Assembly: GCF_024733555.1 (NCBI RefSeq)
Contig: NZ_JANIOF010000003.1
Span: 1 to 64,000 of the forward strand
Reading direction: 5' to 3'
From: Paenibacillus sp. SC116
GTDB taxonomy: Bacteria > Bacillota > Bacilli > Paenibacillales > Paenibacillaceae
DNA: 64,000 nucleotides
Positions 9,570 to 18,660 of this stretch are shown piece after piece (within the stretch, counting starts at the first letter, position 1; each line of letters starts with the position of its first letter). The position numbers and the translations under genes were made by a program. The notes beneath the pieces are model-generated. The model made no database searches. It was not told where the DNA came from and was given only the letters and a program-made list of their open reading frames with translations.

Positions 9570-10841
9570 ATGAGGAAGTTTGAGAAGATGAAGATGAAGT
9601 ATGTCGTCGCTGTGCTCCTGATCTTTATACTATTGGCTATTGGGTGTACGCCTCCCCTGAAAGCCTACACAGAGTATAACGTTGAGCTCTCTGGCCTAAA
9701 TCATGCAGCGGGTAAGGCAATACAAAGGGAAGATGAATGGTATATCTCTTCTCGATTACTGCTGCAAGCCTTTGGGATTCAAACGATAAAGACGGATGAT
9801 GGCGAAATGTTGCGTATGTATACGGCTGATGAAAAGGGATTACAAAGGGTCGAAAAACCTATCTATTATCGGGATGAGGTTGTCGTGTTAATGTATCACC
9901 ACATTACATCAAAGCCTAGACGATCATGGGTGATTACACCAGGACAATTTGAAGTACAAATTCAAGAAGTGTTGCGAGCAGGATTTGAGTTTATAACGAT
10001 AGATCAGTACATAGACTACATGCTGCATAATAAGCCGGTTCCACCCAATGCAGTATTATTAACTTTTGATGATGGATATGCTTCGTTTTACACCGATGTG
10101 TTTCCCATTTTGAAGAGGTACGGCATCAATGCTACGAATTTCGTTATCGTAAATACGATTGAGAATGACGAAATTGGCAGTGTAAAAAAGCTGACGTGGG
10201 AACAAATGCGCGAGATGAAGAAAGCAGGGATGAGCTTTTACAGTCATACATACGATTCTCACAAATATGCTCCAATGAATAAGGAAAGGACAAAGGAGCG
10301 TCCTATGCTCATTCGTCCGATGTATCGTGAGGAGTTGAAGCGTGTAGAAACACGCAGTGAATATTTAGCTCGCGTAAAGCAGGATTTGCTTATGGCAGAA
10401 CAGAAATTGAAGCAAGAACTAGGCAATACAAAAAGCATCATTGCTTTTCCATACGGAGCTTACAATAAGGATGTACTAAACATATGTAAACAGCTTGGTA
10501 TCGATATATCTTTCACGGTTAAGCCTGGCATTAATAACCGCGAGCAGCGGAATGGATATCGAATTAATGGTGGCGATCAAAAGATTGAGGTAAATGAGTT
10601 AATTGAACGGATGGCACATCGTGGGGAAGAACGTGCAGATGACAAGCGGAATATGGTATGGCGGAACAGTGTAAGCCGTGAAAGAATTGTTTTTAAACAA
10701 TCTCCTATCATACAGAACAATCAGGTGTTTGTTCCGATGAATGAAGTTGTGGATCTGCTAAATATACAACCATCCATCGATCATAAAGGCCGAACGATTA
10801 CATTGTCGCTGTCATCTGATGATAAGCGTATTTCACGGTAG
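9570..10841 (+). CDS. exported polysaccharide deacetylase with a split surface domain
   Basis: 423 residues. The N-terminus is an export signal (MKMKYVVAVLLIFILLAIGC); the Cys in AIGC may be lipidated, though A at -3 is not the commonest lipobox. The core is a NodB-type deacetylase: VLMYHHI, LLTFDDGY (catalytic D and metal D), SHTYDSH (metal His pair), AFPYGAYN. On either side lie two fragments (~35-85 and ~380-415, containing WYISSRLLLQAFG and QVFVPMNEVVDLL) that look like the two halves of a copper-amine-oxidase N-terminal-like stalk, a domain common on Paenibacillus surface proteins. Probable substrate: cell-wall or capsular GlcNAc polymer. Start uncertain: ATGs at 9570, 9588 and 9594; none has a strong SD. 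Monocistronic. Confidence 0.82.
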   Translation: MRKFEKMKMKYVVAVLLIFILLAIGCTPPLKAYTEYNVELSGLNHAAGKAIQREDEWYISSRLLLQAFGIQTIKTDDGEMLRMYTADEKGLQRVEKPIYYRDEVVVLMYHHITSKPRRSWVITPGQFEVQIQEVLRAGFEFITIDQYIDYMLHNKPVPPNAVLLTFDDGYASFYTDVFPILKRYGINATNFVIVNTIENDEIGSVKKLTWEQMREMKKAGMSFYSHTYDSHKYAPMNKERTKERPMLIRPMYREELKRVETRSEYLARVKQDLLMAEQKLKQELGNTKSIIAFPYGAYNKDVLNICKQLGIDISFTVKPGINNREQRNGYRINGGDQKIEVNELIERMAHRGEERADDKRNMVWRNSVSRERIVFKQSPIIQNNQVFVPMNEVVDLLNIQPSIDHKGRTITLSLSSDDKRISR

Positions 10842-10935
10842 ATAAGATGGGGTCTGACAGATAATTAGCATGGATGAGTTTCTAGTCAATCGGTATATTG
10901 AAAAATAAGTACGAGTTATTTAAAAACGTAAGCGA

Positions 10936-10969
10936 AAAGAATCAATCGATATGGTTGATTCTTTTTTTA
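10936..10969 (+). terminator. terminator after polysaccharide deacetylase
   Basis: 9-bp stem AAGAATCAA/TTGATTCTT followed by a run of T; 95 bp after the deacetylase stop. Confidence 0.8.
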
Positions 10970-11054
10970 TAGTAGTGAAATAGATCCGGACTATGGGCTA
11001 CTAGCAGCACAACGAGAACGGTCGACAATAGGTAAAATTTGTGCTTGGAAAGGA

Positions 11055-11083
11055 TTGACGGTACATAGGGAAAGTGATAAGAT
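11055..11083 (+). promoter_or_regulatory. promoter of the histidine operon
   Basis: -35 TTGACG (11055-11060), 17 bases, -10 TAAGAT (11078-11083). Start predicted near 11090, giving a leader of about 130 nt. No T-box (no AGGGTGGNACCGCG-like element), no his-codon leader peptide and no terminator hairpin were seen in this leader. Confidence 0.65.
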
Positions 11084-11217
11084 TATCGATAATTTCCTTT
11101 TGTTTGCTAATAAATTAACTTGGTAGTACATTAACCCACTAAAGGATCGTGGCGACTCAGAGAATGATAGAGATCCAGCCTGAAATCCTGATCAAAGTAG
11201 GGATTGAATGAACGGCG

Positions 11218-12441
11218 GTGAAGCGTATGACGAAGCCTAAAATGTTTGAGAAGCCTTCTGGTGTACGAGATTATTTACCCGAGATGGTGCAGAAGCTGCG
11301 CTATATGGAGCAACAAACCCTTCATTGTATGTCACGTTGGGGGTATGCTCAGCTCATTACACCTACGATGGAGTTCTATGATACGGTCGGAACGGCAAGT
11401 TCAACATCCGATCATAAATTGTTTAAATTATTAAATCAACGAGGCACGACGATGGTGCTGCGGTCGGACCTGACAGCACCTATTGCACGTGTAGTCTCAT
11501 CGTTACTGGTAGATGAGCCGCTTCCGATTAGATTGTCTTATCATGCGAATGTATTTCGTTCCATGGAAGAAGAGGCTGGCCGTGAAGCTGAGTTCTATCA
11601 AACAGGCGCTGAGCTGATTGGCGATAGTTCTGCTGAAGCAGATGCAGAAGTGATTGCGTTGTCCATTGCTTGCTTGCAATCAATAGGGATCGAGGCATTT
11701 CAAGTGGCAATCGGGCATCATGGCTTCTTGCATGCCTTGTTTGAGCATTTGCTGCCTGGCAATGTTGAAGTTCAGCAGTATTTAAAGCAATGTCTGTTGC
11801 AGCGGGATGTTGTTGGCTATCGAGAACACATCCAGACGCTGTCTATTGAAGCAGAGCGTATCGAAAAATTGGAAGCTGTGCTTCGACTGCGCGGCAAACG
11901 AGATGTTATTGAGCAGGCCCGTCAACTTGTACCTACAGAGCCTGCGGCTCATTCAGCGCTTCATCATCTTGAGCAACTATGGAGCGTGCTGGAGTCTTAC
12001 GGTGTTGATTCTCATTTAATGCTCGATCTGACAATGGTCGGTGACTTTACTTATTATACAGGGACTATATTTGAGGGGTATGCAGCGGATCTTGGTTCGC
12101 CTGTTATGAGCGGGGGGCGCTATGACAATCTCTTGCAGCAATTTGGTCGTCCCGCACCTGCTACTGGATTTGCCATTAAGACGACGAGAATGCTGGATAT
12201 GATCGAACTGCAAGCGGAGAATGAGGATTTCCCCATTTTAGTACAGTATGACGATAGCCATCGATCTGAAGCGATTGCAGAGGCAATTCGATTACGTAAT
12301 GAAGGGGCATGTGTTATTACTCGCCGGGTAGAAGGGGAAGAACAACTCGCAGAAGTAGGGCAGCAGAACAAAGAAGCGTTGCATTGGAATGGTCGTCGCT
12401 TGAAACGTGTATTGACGTTTGCTGATTGTGTAGTTAGCTAA
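11218..12441 (+). CDS. hisZ: ATP phosphoribosyltransferase regulatory subunit
   Basis: HisRS-like paralogue that activates the short HisG and makes it histidine-sensitive; no aminoacylation role. Class II core motifs are visible: motif 2 region RLSYHANVFRSMEEEAGREAEFYQTGAELIG (~110-135) and motif 3 GGRYDNLLQQFGRPAPATGFAI (~302-323). 407 residues. Two candidate starts: GTG 11218 and ATG 11227; the SD region is weak for both. It opens the operon hisZ-G-D-B-H-A-F-IE, the same order as B. subtilis. Confidence 0.93.
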   Translation: MKRMTKPKMFEKPSGVRDYLPEMVQKLRYMEQQTLHCMSRWGYAQLITPTMEFYDTVGTASSTSDHKLFKLLNQRGTTMVLRSDLTAPIARVVSSLLVDEPLPIRLSYHANVFRSMEEEAGREAEFYQTGAELIGDSSAEADAEVIALSIACLQSIGIEAFQVAIGHHGFLHALFEHLLPGNVEVQQYLKQCLLQRDVVGYREHIQTLSIEAERIEKLEAVLRLRGKRDVIEQARQLVPTEPAAHSALHHLEQLWSVLESYGVDSHLMLDLTMVGDFTYYTGTIFEGYAADLGSPVMSGGRYDNLLQQFGRPAPATGFAIKTTRMLDMIELQAENEDFPILVQYDDSHRSEAIAEAIRLRNEGACVITRRVEGEEQLAEVGQQNKEALHWNGRRLKRVLTFADCVVS

Positions 12442-12468
12442 CTTTTCAGGTAAGAAAGGGAGAGCGTT

Positions 12469-13107
12469 ATGAATGATTGGTTGAAGGTAGCGATGCCAAA
12501 GGGGCGCATCTACAAACAGGCTTCGACCTTATTTCGCGAAGCGGGGCTGCTCGTACCTGAGGACGAGGATCAGTCTCGTAAGTTGATTATTGATATTCCT
12601 GAGGTGAAGATGCAATTCATAATGGCAAAGCCGGTAGATGTACCTACCTATGTAGAATATGGTGCAGCGGATATTGGAATTGTAGGCAAAGATGTGTTGT
12701 TAGAAGAAAAACGAGACGTGTACGAGTTGCTTGATTTGGGAATTGCTCGCTGTCGGATGTCCGTAATTGGCCTGCCTGATTGGAAGCCGTTAACGAATCC
12801 TCGCGTTGCTACGAAATACCCGAATGTTGCTTCTCAATACTTTCGTGAGCGTGGGCAGCAGGTCGAAGTGATTAAGCTGAATGGCTCCATCGAGTTGGCA
12901 CCACTTATCGGACTAGCGGATCGGATTGTTGATATGGTGGAGACAGGCAAGACGTTACAAGAAAATGGACTTATTGAGTTAGAAGAAATGTTCGGCATCA
13001 CAAGTCGACTTATTGCCAATCGAGTCAGCTATCGGATGAAAAACGAAGCGATTCAGCAGTTGTGTGATCGGCTGCAGGTGCATCGCAATGTACAGGTTAA
13101 AGGATAG
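12469..13107 (+). CDS. hisG: ATP phosphoribosyltransferase, short-form catalytic subunit
   Basis: First step of histidine synthesis: ATP + PRPP to phosphoribosyl-ATP. 212 residues, i.e. the short HisG that requires HisZ (encoded immediately upstream). Family features: [12 protein letters not shown] at the start, [15 protein letters not shown], and the PRPP-binding loop region [11 protein letters not shown] (~165-175). SD AAAGGGAGAG before ATG. Confidence 0.96.
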   Translation: MNDWLKVAMPKGRIYKQASTLFREAGLLVPEDEDQSRKLIIDIPEVKMQFIMAKPVDVPTYVEYGAADIGIVGKDVLLEEKRDVYELLDLGIARCRMSVIGLPDWKPLTNPRVATKYPNVASQYFRERGQQVEVIKLNGSIELAPLIGLADRIVDMVETGKTLQENGLIELEEMFGITSRLIANRVSYRMKNEAIQQLCDRLQVHRNVQVKG

Positions 13108-13274
13108 TTTCCGTTATGTTAATGGTTTAAATATAACATTTTGCAATGACTGAGTAGGTATTTGATTAGGCGTCGTCTAGGCAATTCAGCTACTGAAGGT
13201 GAACGGGTCGTTACTGTGAAATGGAGCAGGGAGGCCTCTGTTTAAGGGGTTTACATGTGGGGAGGGAAAGAAGG

Positions 13275-14579
13275 ATGCGGATTGTTAAAGCCAGTGAATT
13301 CCGGCTGGAGCGGGAAGTAGACTATGGAACAGCAGAGCAAGTGGCAGTTGTAAAGCGAGTTATTCAAGACGTGCGCAAGCACGGCGATGATGGGCTGCTG
13401 CGTTATACGGAGCAGTTCGATAAGATGGTGCTTAGTGCAGAGCAGCTACGAGTAAGTGAGGCGGAAATTCAGGCTGCTTACGCTGCGGTCGAGCCTTCGT
13501 TCGTTCAGGCCATTCGTGAAGCATCGGCAAACATTCGCACCTTTCACGAAAAGCAGAAAAGAACGTCCTGGATGGATGTTCAACCAGACGGAACGATGCT
13601 GGGGCAAATTATTAAGCCGCTGAAGCGTGTCGGTGTTTATGTTCCAGGAGGGAAGGCGGCGTATCCTTCTTCCGTGCTTATGAATGTAATCCCCGCACAG
13701 GTTGCCGGGGTAAAGGAGATTGTGATGGTCACCCCGCCGGCTACTGGCGGCGTTGCAGGGATTGACCCCTATATTCGGGTCGCGGCTGCTGAGGCAGGGG
13801 TGAAGGAGATGTATCGCGTCGGCGGCGCGCAGGCGATTGCTGCTCTTGCCTATGGCACAGACTCTATCGCTCGAGTCGATAAAATATGCGGCCCCGGTAA
13901 TATTTACGTCGCGTTGGCGAAGCGAGAAGTATACGGCGCGGTCGATATCGATAGTATGGCAGGGCCTTCGGAAATTGTAGTATTGGCTGACGGCAGTGCC
14001 AATGCCGCTTATATAGCGGCTGACCTGCTGTCGCAGGCAGAGCATGATGAAATGTCGTCGGCTGTACTGGTGACGAGCTGTCCAGAGTTGGCAGTGCGTG
14101 TACAGGCCGAGGTAATTTCTCAGCTAGCTTCGCTGCCGCGGCAAGCAATTGCTGCACAGTCGATTGAGCAGCACGGCGCGATTATTGTGGTCGACGACTT
14201 AGATCAAGGAGTAGACTTCGTAAATGAATTGGCACCCGAGCATTTAGAGATTATGACGGAAGATCCAATGGAATGGATTGGGCGTATTGAGAACGCAGGA
14301 GCTATTTTTATTGGGCCATATAGCTCAGAGCCTGTTGGAGATTATTTCGCAGGACCTAACCATATAATCCCTACAAATGGAACTGCGCGCTTCTCCTCGC
14401 CTGTAGACGTGGATATGTTCTTGAAGAAATCTAGCTTGATTCGTTACAGCAAAGAAGCACTCTTGCAGCACGGGGAGAAAATTATGACGATTGCTCGTCA
14501 TGAAGGATTAGAGGCACATGCACGTGCTATTGAAATTCGATTGAAACAGGAGCAATCCGAAAATAAGTCACAGGGGTGA
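13275..14579 (+). CDS. hisD: histidinol dehydrogenase
   Basis: NAD- and zinc-dependent oxidation of histidinol to histidine, the last two steps. Start set at ATG 13275 (MRIVKASEF) since GGAGGG lies 8-13 bases before it and 434 residues is the family length; the open frame reaches 54 bp further upstream. Signature KRVGVYVPGGKAAYPSSVLMN and DKICGPGNIYV are visible; zinc ligands expected in the AEHDE and EHLE motifs (both present). Separated from hisG by 167 bp that holds nothing I recognise. Confidence 0.96.
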   Translation: MRIVKASEFRLEREVDYGTAEQVAVVKRVIQDVRKHGDDGLLRYTEQFDKMVLSAEQLRVSEAEIQAAYAAVEPSFVQAIREASANIRTFHEKQKRTSWMDVQPDGTMLGQIIKPLKRVGVYVPGGKAAYPSSVLMNVIPAQVAGVKEIVMVTPPATGGVAGIDPYIRVAAAEAGVKEMYRVGGAQAIAALAYGTDSIARVDKICGPGNIYVALAKREVYGAVDIDSMAGPSEIVVLADGSANAAYIAADLLSQAEHDEMSSAVLVTSCPELAVRVQAEVISQLASLPRQAIAAQSIEQHGAIIVVDDLDQGVDFVNELAPEHLEIMTEDPMEWIGRIENAGAIFIGPYSSEPVGDYFAGPNHIIPTNGTARFSSPVDVDMFLKKSSLIRYSKEALLQHGEKIMTIARHEGLEAHARAIEIRLKQEQSENKSQG

Positions 14580-14585
14580 GGGACG

Positions 14586-15209
14586 ATGAGTCAATCTGTA
14601 TCAGGAGCCGAGACGGTAGAGCGTCAACGTACAGCATCTATTGAACGAGTTACAAATGAGACGGATATTAAGTTGCAATTGGCTGTCGACGGGGACGGTA
14701 AAAGTGACTTCAATACAGGTGTACCTTTTTTAAACCATATGCTTGATCTGTTTACGAAACATGGTCAGTTTGATCTTAGTGTGCAAGCAAAAGGTGACAT
14801 CGAAATTGATGACCACCACACTGTAGAGGACATCGGAATTTGCCTTGGTCAAGCTTTGTTGAAGGCACTTGGTGATAAGCGTGGCATTAAGCGTTATGCT
14901 TCGGTATTTGTGCCTATGGATGAAGCGTTGGCTCAAGTTGTAATTGATTTAAGCAATCGTCCACACTTGGAGTATCGTGCGCAGTATCCATCTGCTCAAG
15001 TGGGTACGTTTCAGACAGAGCTGGTGCACGAGTTTCTGTGGAAGCTGGCACTGGAGGCGAGAATGACTTTACACGTAATCGTTCATTACGGCCACAATAC
15101 GCATCATATGATTGAAGCGGTATTCAAAGCGCTTGGACGAGCGCTTGATGAGGCAACCTCTATTGATCCGCGTGTGAAGGGTGTACCTTCCACGAAAGGG
15201 GTGCTGTAG
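14586..15209 (+). CDS. hisB: imidazoleglycerol-phosphate dehydratase
   Basis: Manganese-dependent dehydration of IGP to imidazole acetol phosphate. Monofunctional (207 residues, no phosphatase domain). The duplicated metal-binding motifs are DDHHTVEDIGICLG (~76-89) and HNTHHMIEAVFKALGRAL (~175-192). Starts 6 bp after hisD. Confidence 0.96.
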   Translation: MSQSVSGAETVERQRTASIERVTNETDIKLQLAVDGDGKSDFNTGVPFLNHMLDLFTKHGQFDLSVQAKGDIEIDDHHTVEDIGICLGQALLKALGDKRGIKRYASVFVPMDEALAQVVIDLSNRPHLEYRAQYPSAQVGTFQTELVHEFLWKLALEARMTLHVIVHYGHNTHHMIEAVFKALGRALDEATSIDPRVKGVPSTKGVL

Positions 15210-15212
15210 CAC

Positions 15213-15845
15213 ATGATTGCAATTGTCGACTATGGCATGGGCAACTTGCATAGTGTCAGCAAAGCGATAGAGCGCCTAGGCAGGGAGGCGACCATTGTAT
15301 CCGAAGCCGAGCAATTGCATAGTGCGACTGGCATTATTTTGCCTGGTGTCGGGGCATTTGGGGACGCGATGGATGCGCTGCAAGCAACGGGTCTAGGTGA
15401 GGAGTTGCGTAAACTCGTGCTGCAGGGTAAGCCTTTGCTTGGCATCTGCCTTGGTATGCAATTGCTGTTTGATAGCAGTGAGGAGTATGGTCAGCATAAA
15501 GGGCTAGGGCTGCTGCCTGGCAGAGTAGTGAGATTTCCGCAATCCGGCTATAAAGTGCCGCATATGGGCTGGAACTCATTGAACTGGAAAAATCCCGAGC
15601 ACACTCTTGTGAAAGAGCTGGCTGAGGATTATGTGTACTTTGTACATTCCTATCATGTAGAAGTTGAGGAGCCTTCGGATCTATTGGCTACAACCGAATA
15701 TGCTGATCGTGAAGTGACTGCCATAGTTGTCCGCGATAATGTGTATGGAATGCAGTTCCATCCTGAAAAGAGCGGGTCGCTCGGTCTAAAGTTGCTGGAA
15801 CAATTTTTAACGAAAGTTGTAGCTGTGTCTATTTCAAATAAGTAA
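15213..15845 (+). CDS. hisH: imidazole glycerol phosphate synthase, glutaminase subunit
   Basis: Class I glutamine amidotransferase that feeds ammonia to HisF. Starts IAIVDYGMGNLHSV; nucleophile Cys in LGICLGMQLLF (~80); His/Glu in QFHPEKSG (~188). 210 residues. Starts 3 bp after the hisB stop codon. Confidence 0.96.
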   Translation: MIAIVDYGMGNLHSVSKAIERLGREATIVSEAEQLHSATGIILPGVGAFGDAMDALQATGLGEELRKLVLQGKPLLGICLGMQLLFDSSEEYGQHKGLGLLPGRVVRFPQSGYKVPHMGWNSLNWKNPEHTLVKELAEDYVYFVHSYHVEVEEPSDLLATTEYADREVTAIVVRDNVYGMQFHPEKSGSLGLKLLEQFLTKVVAVSISNK

Positions 15846-15897
15846 TGGATGAAGTGAGCGAATAGATTAAGAGGCTAAGAGGCGAGGAGGAGCAAAA

Positions 15898-16626
15898 ATG
15901 TCTGCTGCATTTACGATTTATCCTGCGATTGATATTCGCGCTGGGAAGTGCGTGCGTCTTGTACAAGGGGATTACGGACAAGAGACGGTTTACAATGAGC
16001 ATCCGGCTGAAGTGGCGCTAAGATGGAAAGCAGAGGGCGCCTCATGGATTCATTTGGTTGACTTGGACGGAGCTAAGGAAGGTAAGCCGATCAATGATGC
16101 AGTTATCGGCGAGATTGCGCAGTCTGTAAATATTCCCGTACAGGTAGGGGGAGGCTTGCGCACGGAAGCAGACGTGGAACGTTTGCTAGAACTTGGTGTC
16201 CGTCGAGTTATCCTTGGAACGGCTGCAATCGAGGATCGCGTATTTGTGCAGAGCGTACTGAAACGTTATGGCAGTCAAATTGCAATTGGACTGGATGCGC
16301 GCGATGGTTATGTTGCGACACGTGGATGGTTGGAGACTTCTACTGTTCGTGCGGTGGATTTGGCCCAGGAACTTGCTGGCGAAGGAGCAGAAACCTTTAT
16401 TTTCACAGATATTTCGCGTGATGGCATGATGCAAGGGCCAAATGTCGATGCTATCGTGGAGCTTGCACGTGCATCTGGGCAACAAGTTATTGCATCGGGT
16501 GGGGTAAGCAGCTTGACCGATGTTGAGGCACTTGCCGCATTTGCTAATGAAGGTGTGAGCGGCGCAATTATCGGCAAGGCATTATACACAGGTGCGGTGG
16601 ATTTATCGCAAGCGTTGAAGGTGTAA
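15898..16626 (+). CDS. hisA: ProFAR isomerase
   Basis: Isomerises ProFAR to PRFAR, the HisF substrate. (beta/alpha)8 barrel, 242 residues. YPAIDIRAGKCVRLVQGD carries the catalytic Asp; VQVGGGLR and FTDISRDGMMQGPN the phosphate sites and second Asp. SD GAGGAGG. Internal half-repeat homology with HisF is typical. Confidence 0.95.
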   Translation: MSAAFTIYPAIDIRAGKCVRLVQGDYGQETVYNEHPAEVALRWKAEGASWIHLVDLDGAKEGKPINDAVIGEIAQSVNIPVQVGGGLRTEADVERLLELGVRRVILGTAAIEDRVFVQSVLKRYGSQIAIGLDARDGYVATRGWLETSTVRAVDLAQELAGEGAETFIFTDISRDGMMQGPNVDAIVELARASGQQVIASGGVSSLTDVEALAAFANEGVSGAIIGKALYTGAVDLSQALKV

Positions 16627-16746
16627 GTTGTCCAAGATGGATAAGCGATGAATACGAAACATTAATGGAAGTTGCTTGTTAGATAGATGAAGAATTAACC
16701 ATACAATTGTTGAATTGCTGTTCTTAGAAGGGAGAAGGAGCGGGCG

Positions 16747-17505
16747 ATGTTAGCGAAGCGAATTATACCTTGCCTGGACGTAAAGGACGGTCGTGTTGTA
16801 AAGGGCGTTAACTTTGTTCAGCTGCGAGATGCAGGAGATCCAGTACAATTAGCCGCGTTATATGATGCAGAGGGTGCAGATGAGCTTGTTTTTTTAGATA
16901 TATCAGCCTCTGTAGAGGGTAGAGCGACGATGATTGATGTTGTACGCGAAACAGCAGGAAGTATCTCGATTCCATTCACTGTAGGAGGCGGCATTTCGAC
17001 GACAGACGATATGATGCGTTTGTTGCGGGCAGGTGCAGATAAGATTGGAATTAATACGGCTGCAGTGCGTAGGCCAGAGCTTATTGCTGAAGGTGCAAAG
17101 CGGTTCGGCAGTCAGTGTATCGTTGTGGCAATTGATGCAAGGTTCAATGAGGAATGGCAGGACTGGGAAGTGTACACACATGGCGGACGGACGCCAACTG
17201 GAATCCGAGCAATTTCATGGGCGCAGGAGGCTGCTCAGCTCGGAGCCGGAGAACTGCTGTTAACGAGCATGGATGCAGATGGCACGAAGGATGGCTTTGA
17301 TGTGAAACTTACTCAGGCAGTCTCGCAAGCTGTTACCATTCCGGTTATTGCTTCTGGTGGAGCAGGTGCAGTGGAGCATTTCGATGAAGTGTTAACCTCG
17401 GGTGGAGCTGATGCAGCCTTGGCGGCATCTATTTTCCATTACAAGGAGATCTCGATTGCACAAGTGAAAGGACGCTTGCGTGAAAAGGGAGTGACAGTAC
17501 GATGA
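16747..17505 (+). CDS. hisF: imidazole glycerol phosphate synthase, cyclase subunit
   Basis: Uses ammonia from HisH to convert PRFAR to IGP and AICAR. Barrel of 252 residues: [19 protein letters not shown] (catalytic Asp11), [21 protein letters not shown] (Asp130), [20 protein letters not shown]. The last four bases overlap the start of hisIE (ATGA). A 120-bp gap to hisA contains nothing recognisable. Confidence 0.96.
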   Translation: MLAKRIIPCLDVKDGRVVKGVNFVQLRDAGDPVQLAALYDAEGADELVFLDISASVEGRATMIDVVRETAGSISIPFTVGGGISTTDDMMRLLRAGADKIGINTAAVRRPELIAEGAKRFGSQCIVVAIDARFNEEWQDWEVYTHGGRTPTGIRAISWAQEAAQLGAGELLLTSMDADGTKDGFDVKLTQAVSQAVTIPVIASGGAGAVEHFDEVLTSGGADAALAASIFHYKEISIAQVKGRLREKGVTVR

Positions 17506-18287
17506 AGTTTCAGCATTTAACTTTAATTGAAGATAATGAGGCTTGGGTACAATCCCTTCGTTGGAATGAGCAAGGTCTTCTGCCTGCCATTGTACAAGAT
17601 GAAGAAACAAAAGCCGTACTGATGATGGCGTACATGAATCGTGAATCGTTGCAGTTGTCATTGGAGCGAGGAGAGACTGTTTTCTGGAGCCGTTCTAGGC
17701 AAGAGCTGTGGCATAAAGGAGCTACTTCCGGGAATACGCAGCGTATTGTGGAGCTTGCTGTAGACTGTGATCGTGACACGCTGCTCATCCAAGTAAATCC
17801 GAATGGGCCAGCTTGTCATACAGGGACGTATACTTGCTTTGATGAGAACGAACAGAAGGATTCAGGTAAAGAGAAGCAGGCTGCAGACGAGCAGGAAGTA
17901 CTCGATAAGTTGCAAAAGGTACATGCCCAACCAGTTGTAGCCGATGCTGTTGATGAGGAATCTGTTCATGTTCTAGAACAATTGGCTCTAACGATTGCGG
18001 AACGGGAGCGTGAACGTCCAGAAGGAGCATATACGACGTATTTGTTCAATCAAGGACTCGACAAAATATTGAAAAAAATCGGTGAGGAAGCAGCCGAAGT
18101 CATTATTGCAGCTAAAAATAATGAGACCAAAGAGCTGACTAGTGAAGTGTGCGATTTGATGTTCCATTTGCTTGTGCTGCTGCAAGATCGTAAAGTGAGC
18201 TTCGATAAAGTATTGTCTGAAATATCCCATCGGCATGCCAAGCCTCGTCGTGATACTTATAATGATTTGGGTAAAGTGAAGGAATAA
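17502..18287 (+). CDS. hisIE: phosphoribosyl-AMP cyclohydrolase / phosphoribosyl-ATP pyrophosphatase
   Basis: Bifunctional steps 2 and 3. N-terminal HisI domain (~1-112): [36 protein letters not shown], zinc Cys in [13 protein letters not shown]-terminal HisE domain (~150-261): a [16 protein letters not shown] helix with the acidic metal residues. The two are joined by ~40 residues rich in Glu/Gln/Asp/Lys ([17 protein letters not shown] and on), longer than the short linkers I expect; total 261 versus about 210 in B. subtilis. Translationally coupled to hisF by a 4-bp overlap. Last gene of the operon. Confidence 0.94.
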   Translation: MKFQHLTLIEDNEAWVQSLRWNEQGLLPAIVQDEETKAVLMMAYMNRESLQLSLERGETVFWSRSRQELWHKGATSGNTQRIVELAVDCDRDTLLIQVNPNGPACHTGTYTCFDENEQKDSGKEKQAADEQEVLDKLQKVHAQPVVADAVDEESVHVLEQLALTIAERERERPEGAYTTYLFNQGLDKILKKIGEEAAEVIIAAKNNETKELTSEVCDLMFHLLVLLQDRKVSFDKVLSEISHRHAKPRRDTYNDLGKVKE

Positions 18288-18345
18288 AGAATAAGTTGAG
18301 TAAAAGGAAGTAATTATGGTAGTCATTACTTATAAGTTATGTAAC

Positions 18346-18400
18346 AAACACAGACCTCTTGTCGTTCGAAAACGGCTAAAAGTGGATCTGTGTTTTTTTA
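18346..18400 (+). terminator. terminator of the histidine operon
   Basis: AACACAGACC pairs with GGATCTGTGTT (one bulged A), followed by a run of T; 59 bp after hisIE. Confidence 0.75.
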
Positions 18401-18498
18401 TCTCTAAAATCCTTAAATGACCGATTGCGAAAATATAGGGTAAGGGGGTATAATGATGATAATGATTATAAATTAAAAATAAGTATAAGTAGCATGTG

Positions 18499-18584
18499 TC
18501 AGTTAACTGATAGTCGTTGTCTTGATGAAGTGATGTAAAGGGGGGATGTGCCGTCCTTTCTGTTCCCTTACAGTAATTAAGGGA
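18499..18584. promoter_or_regulatory. palindrome and inverted repeat upstream of the TPR gene
   Basis: A perfect 12-bp palindrome TCAGTTAACTGA (18499-18510) and a 7-bp inverted repeat TCCCTTA/TAAGGGA with a 7-base loop (18564-18570/18578-18584) lie upstream of the candidate extended -10 of the next gene. Either could be an operator; no partner is known. Confidence 0.3.
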
Positions 18585-18598
18585 AATAACTGTCGTTG

Positions 18599-18607
18599 TG
18601 TTATACT
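18599..18607 (+). promoter_or_regulatory. extended -10 promoter for the TPR gene
   Basis: TGTTATACT: TG, one base, then TATACT. No good -35, as often with extended -10 elements. Predicted start about 45 bp before the coding start. Confidence 0.4.
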
Positions 18608-18660
18608 GGAGATTGTACTATCCAAATTAACACTAGTTACAGTTAGGAGGTGCCTTGGCG

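Noticed and set aside
11090..11217. T-box riboswitch in the his leader
   Set aside because: There is no AGGGTGGNACCGCG-like T-box sequence and no terminator hairpin, so I do not claim tRNA-His-dependent attenuation.
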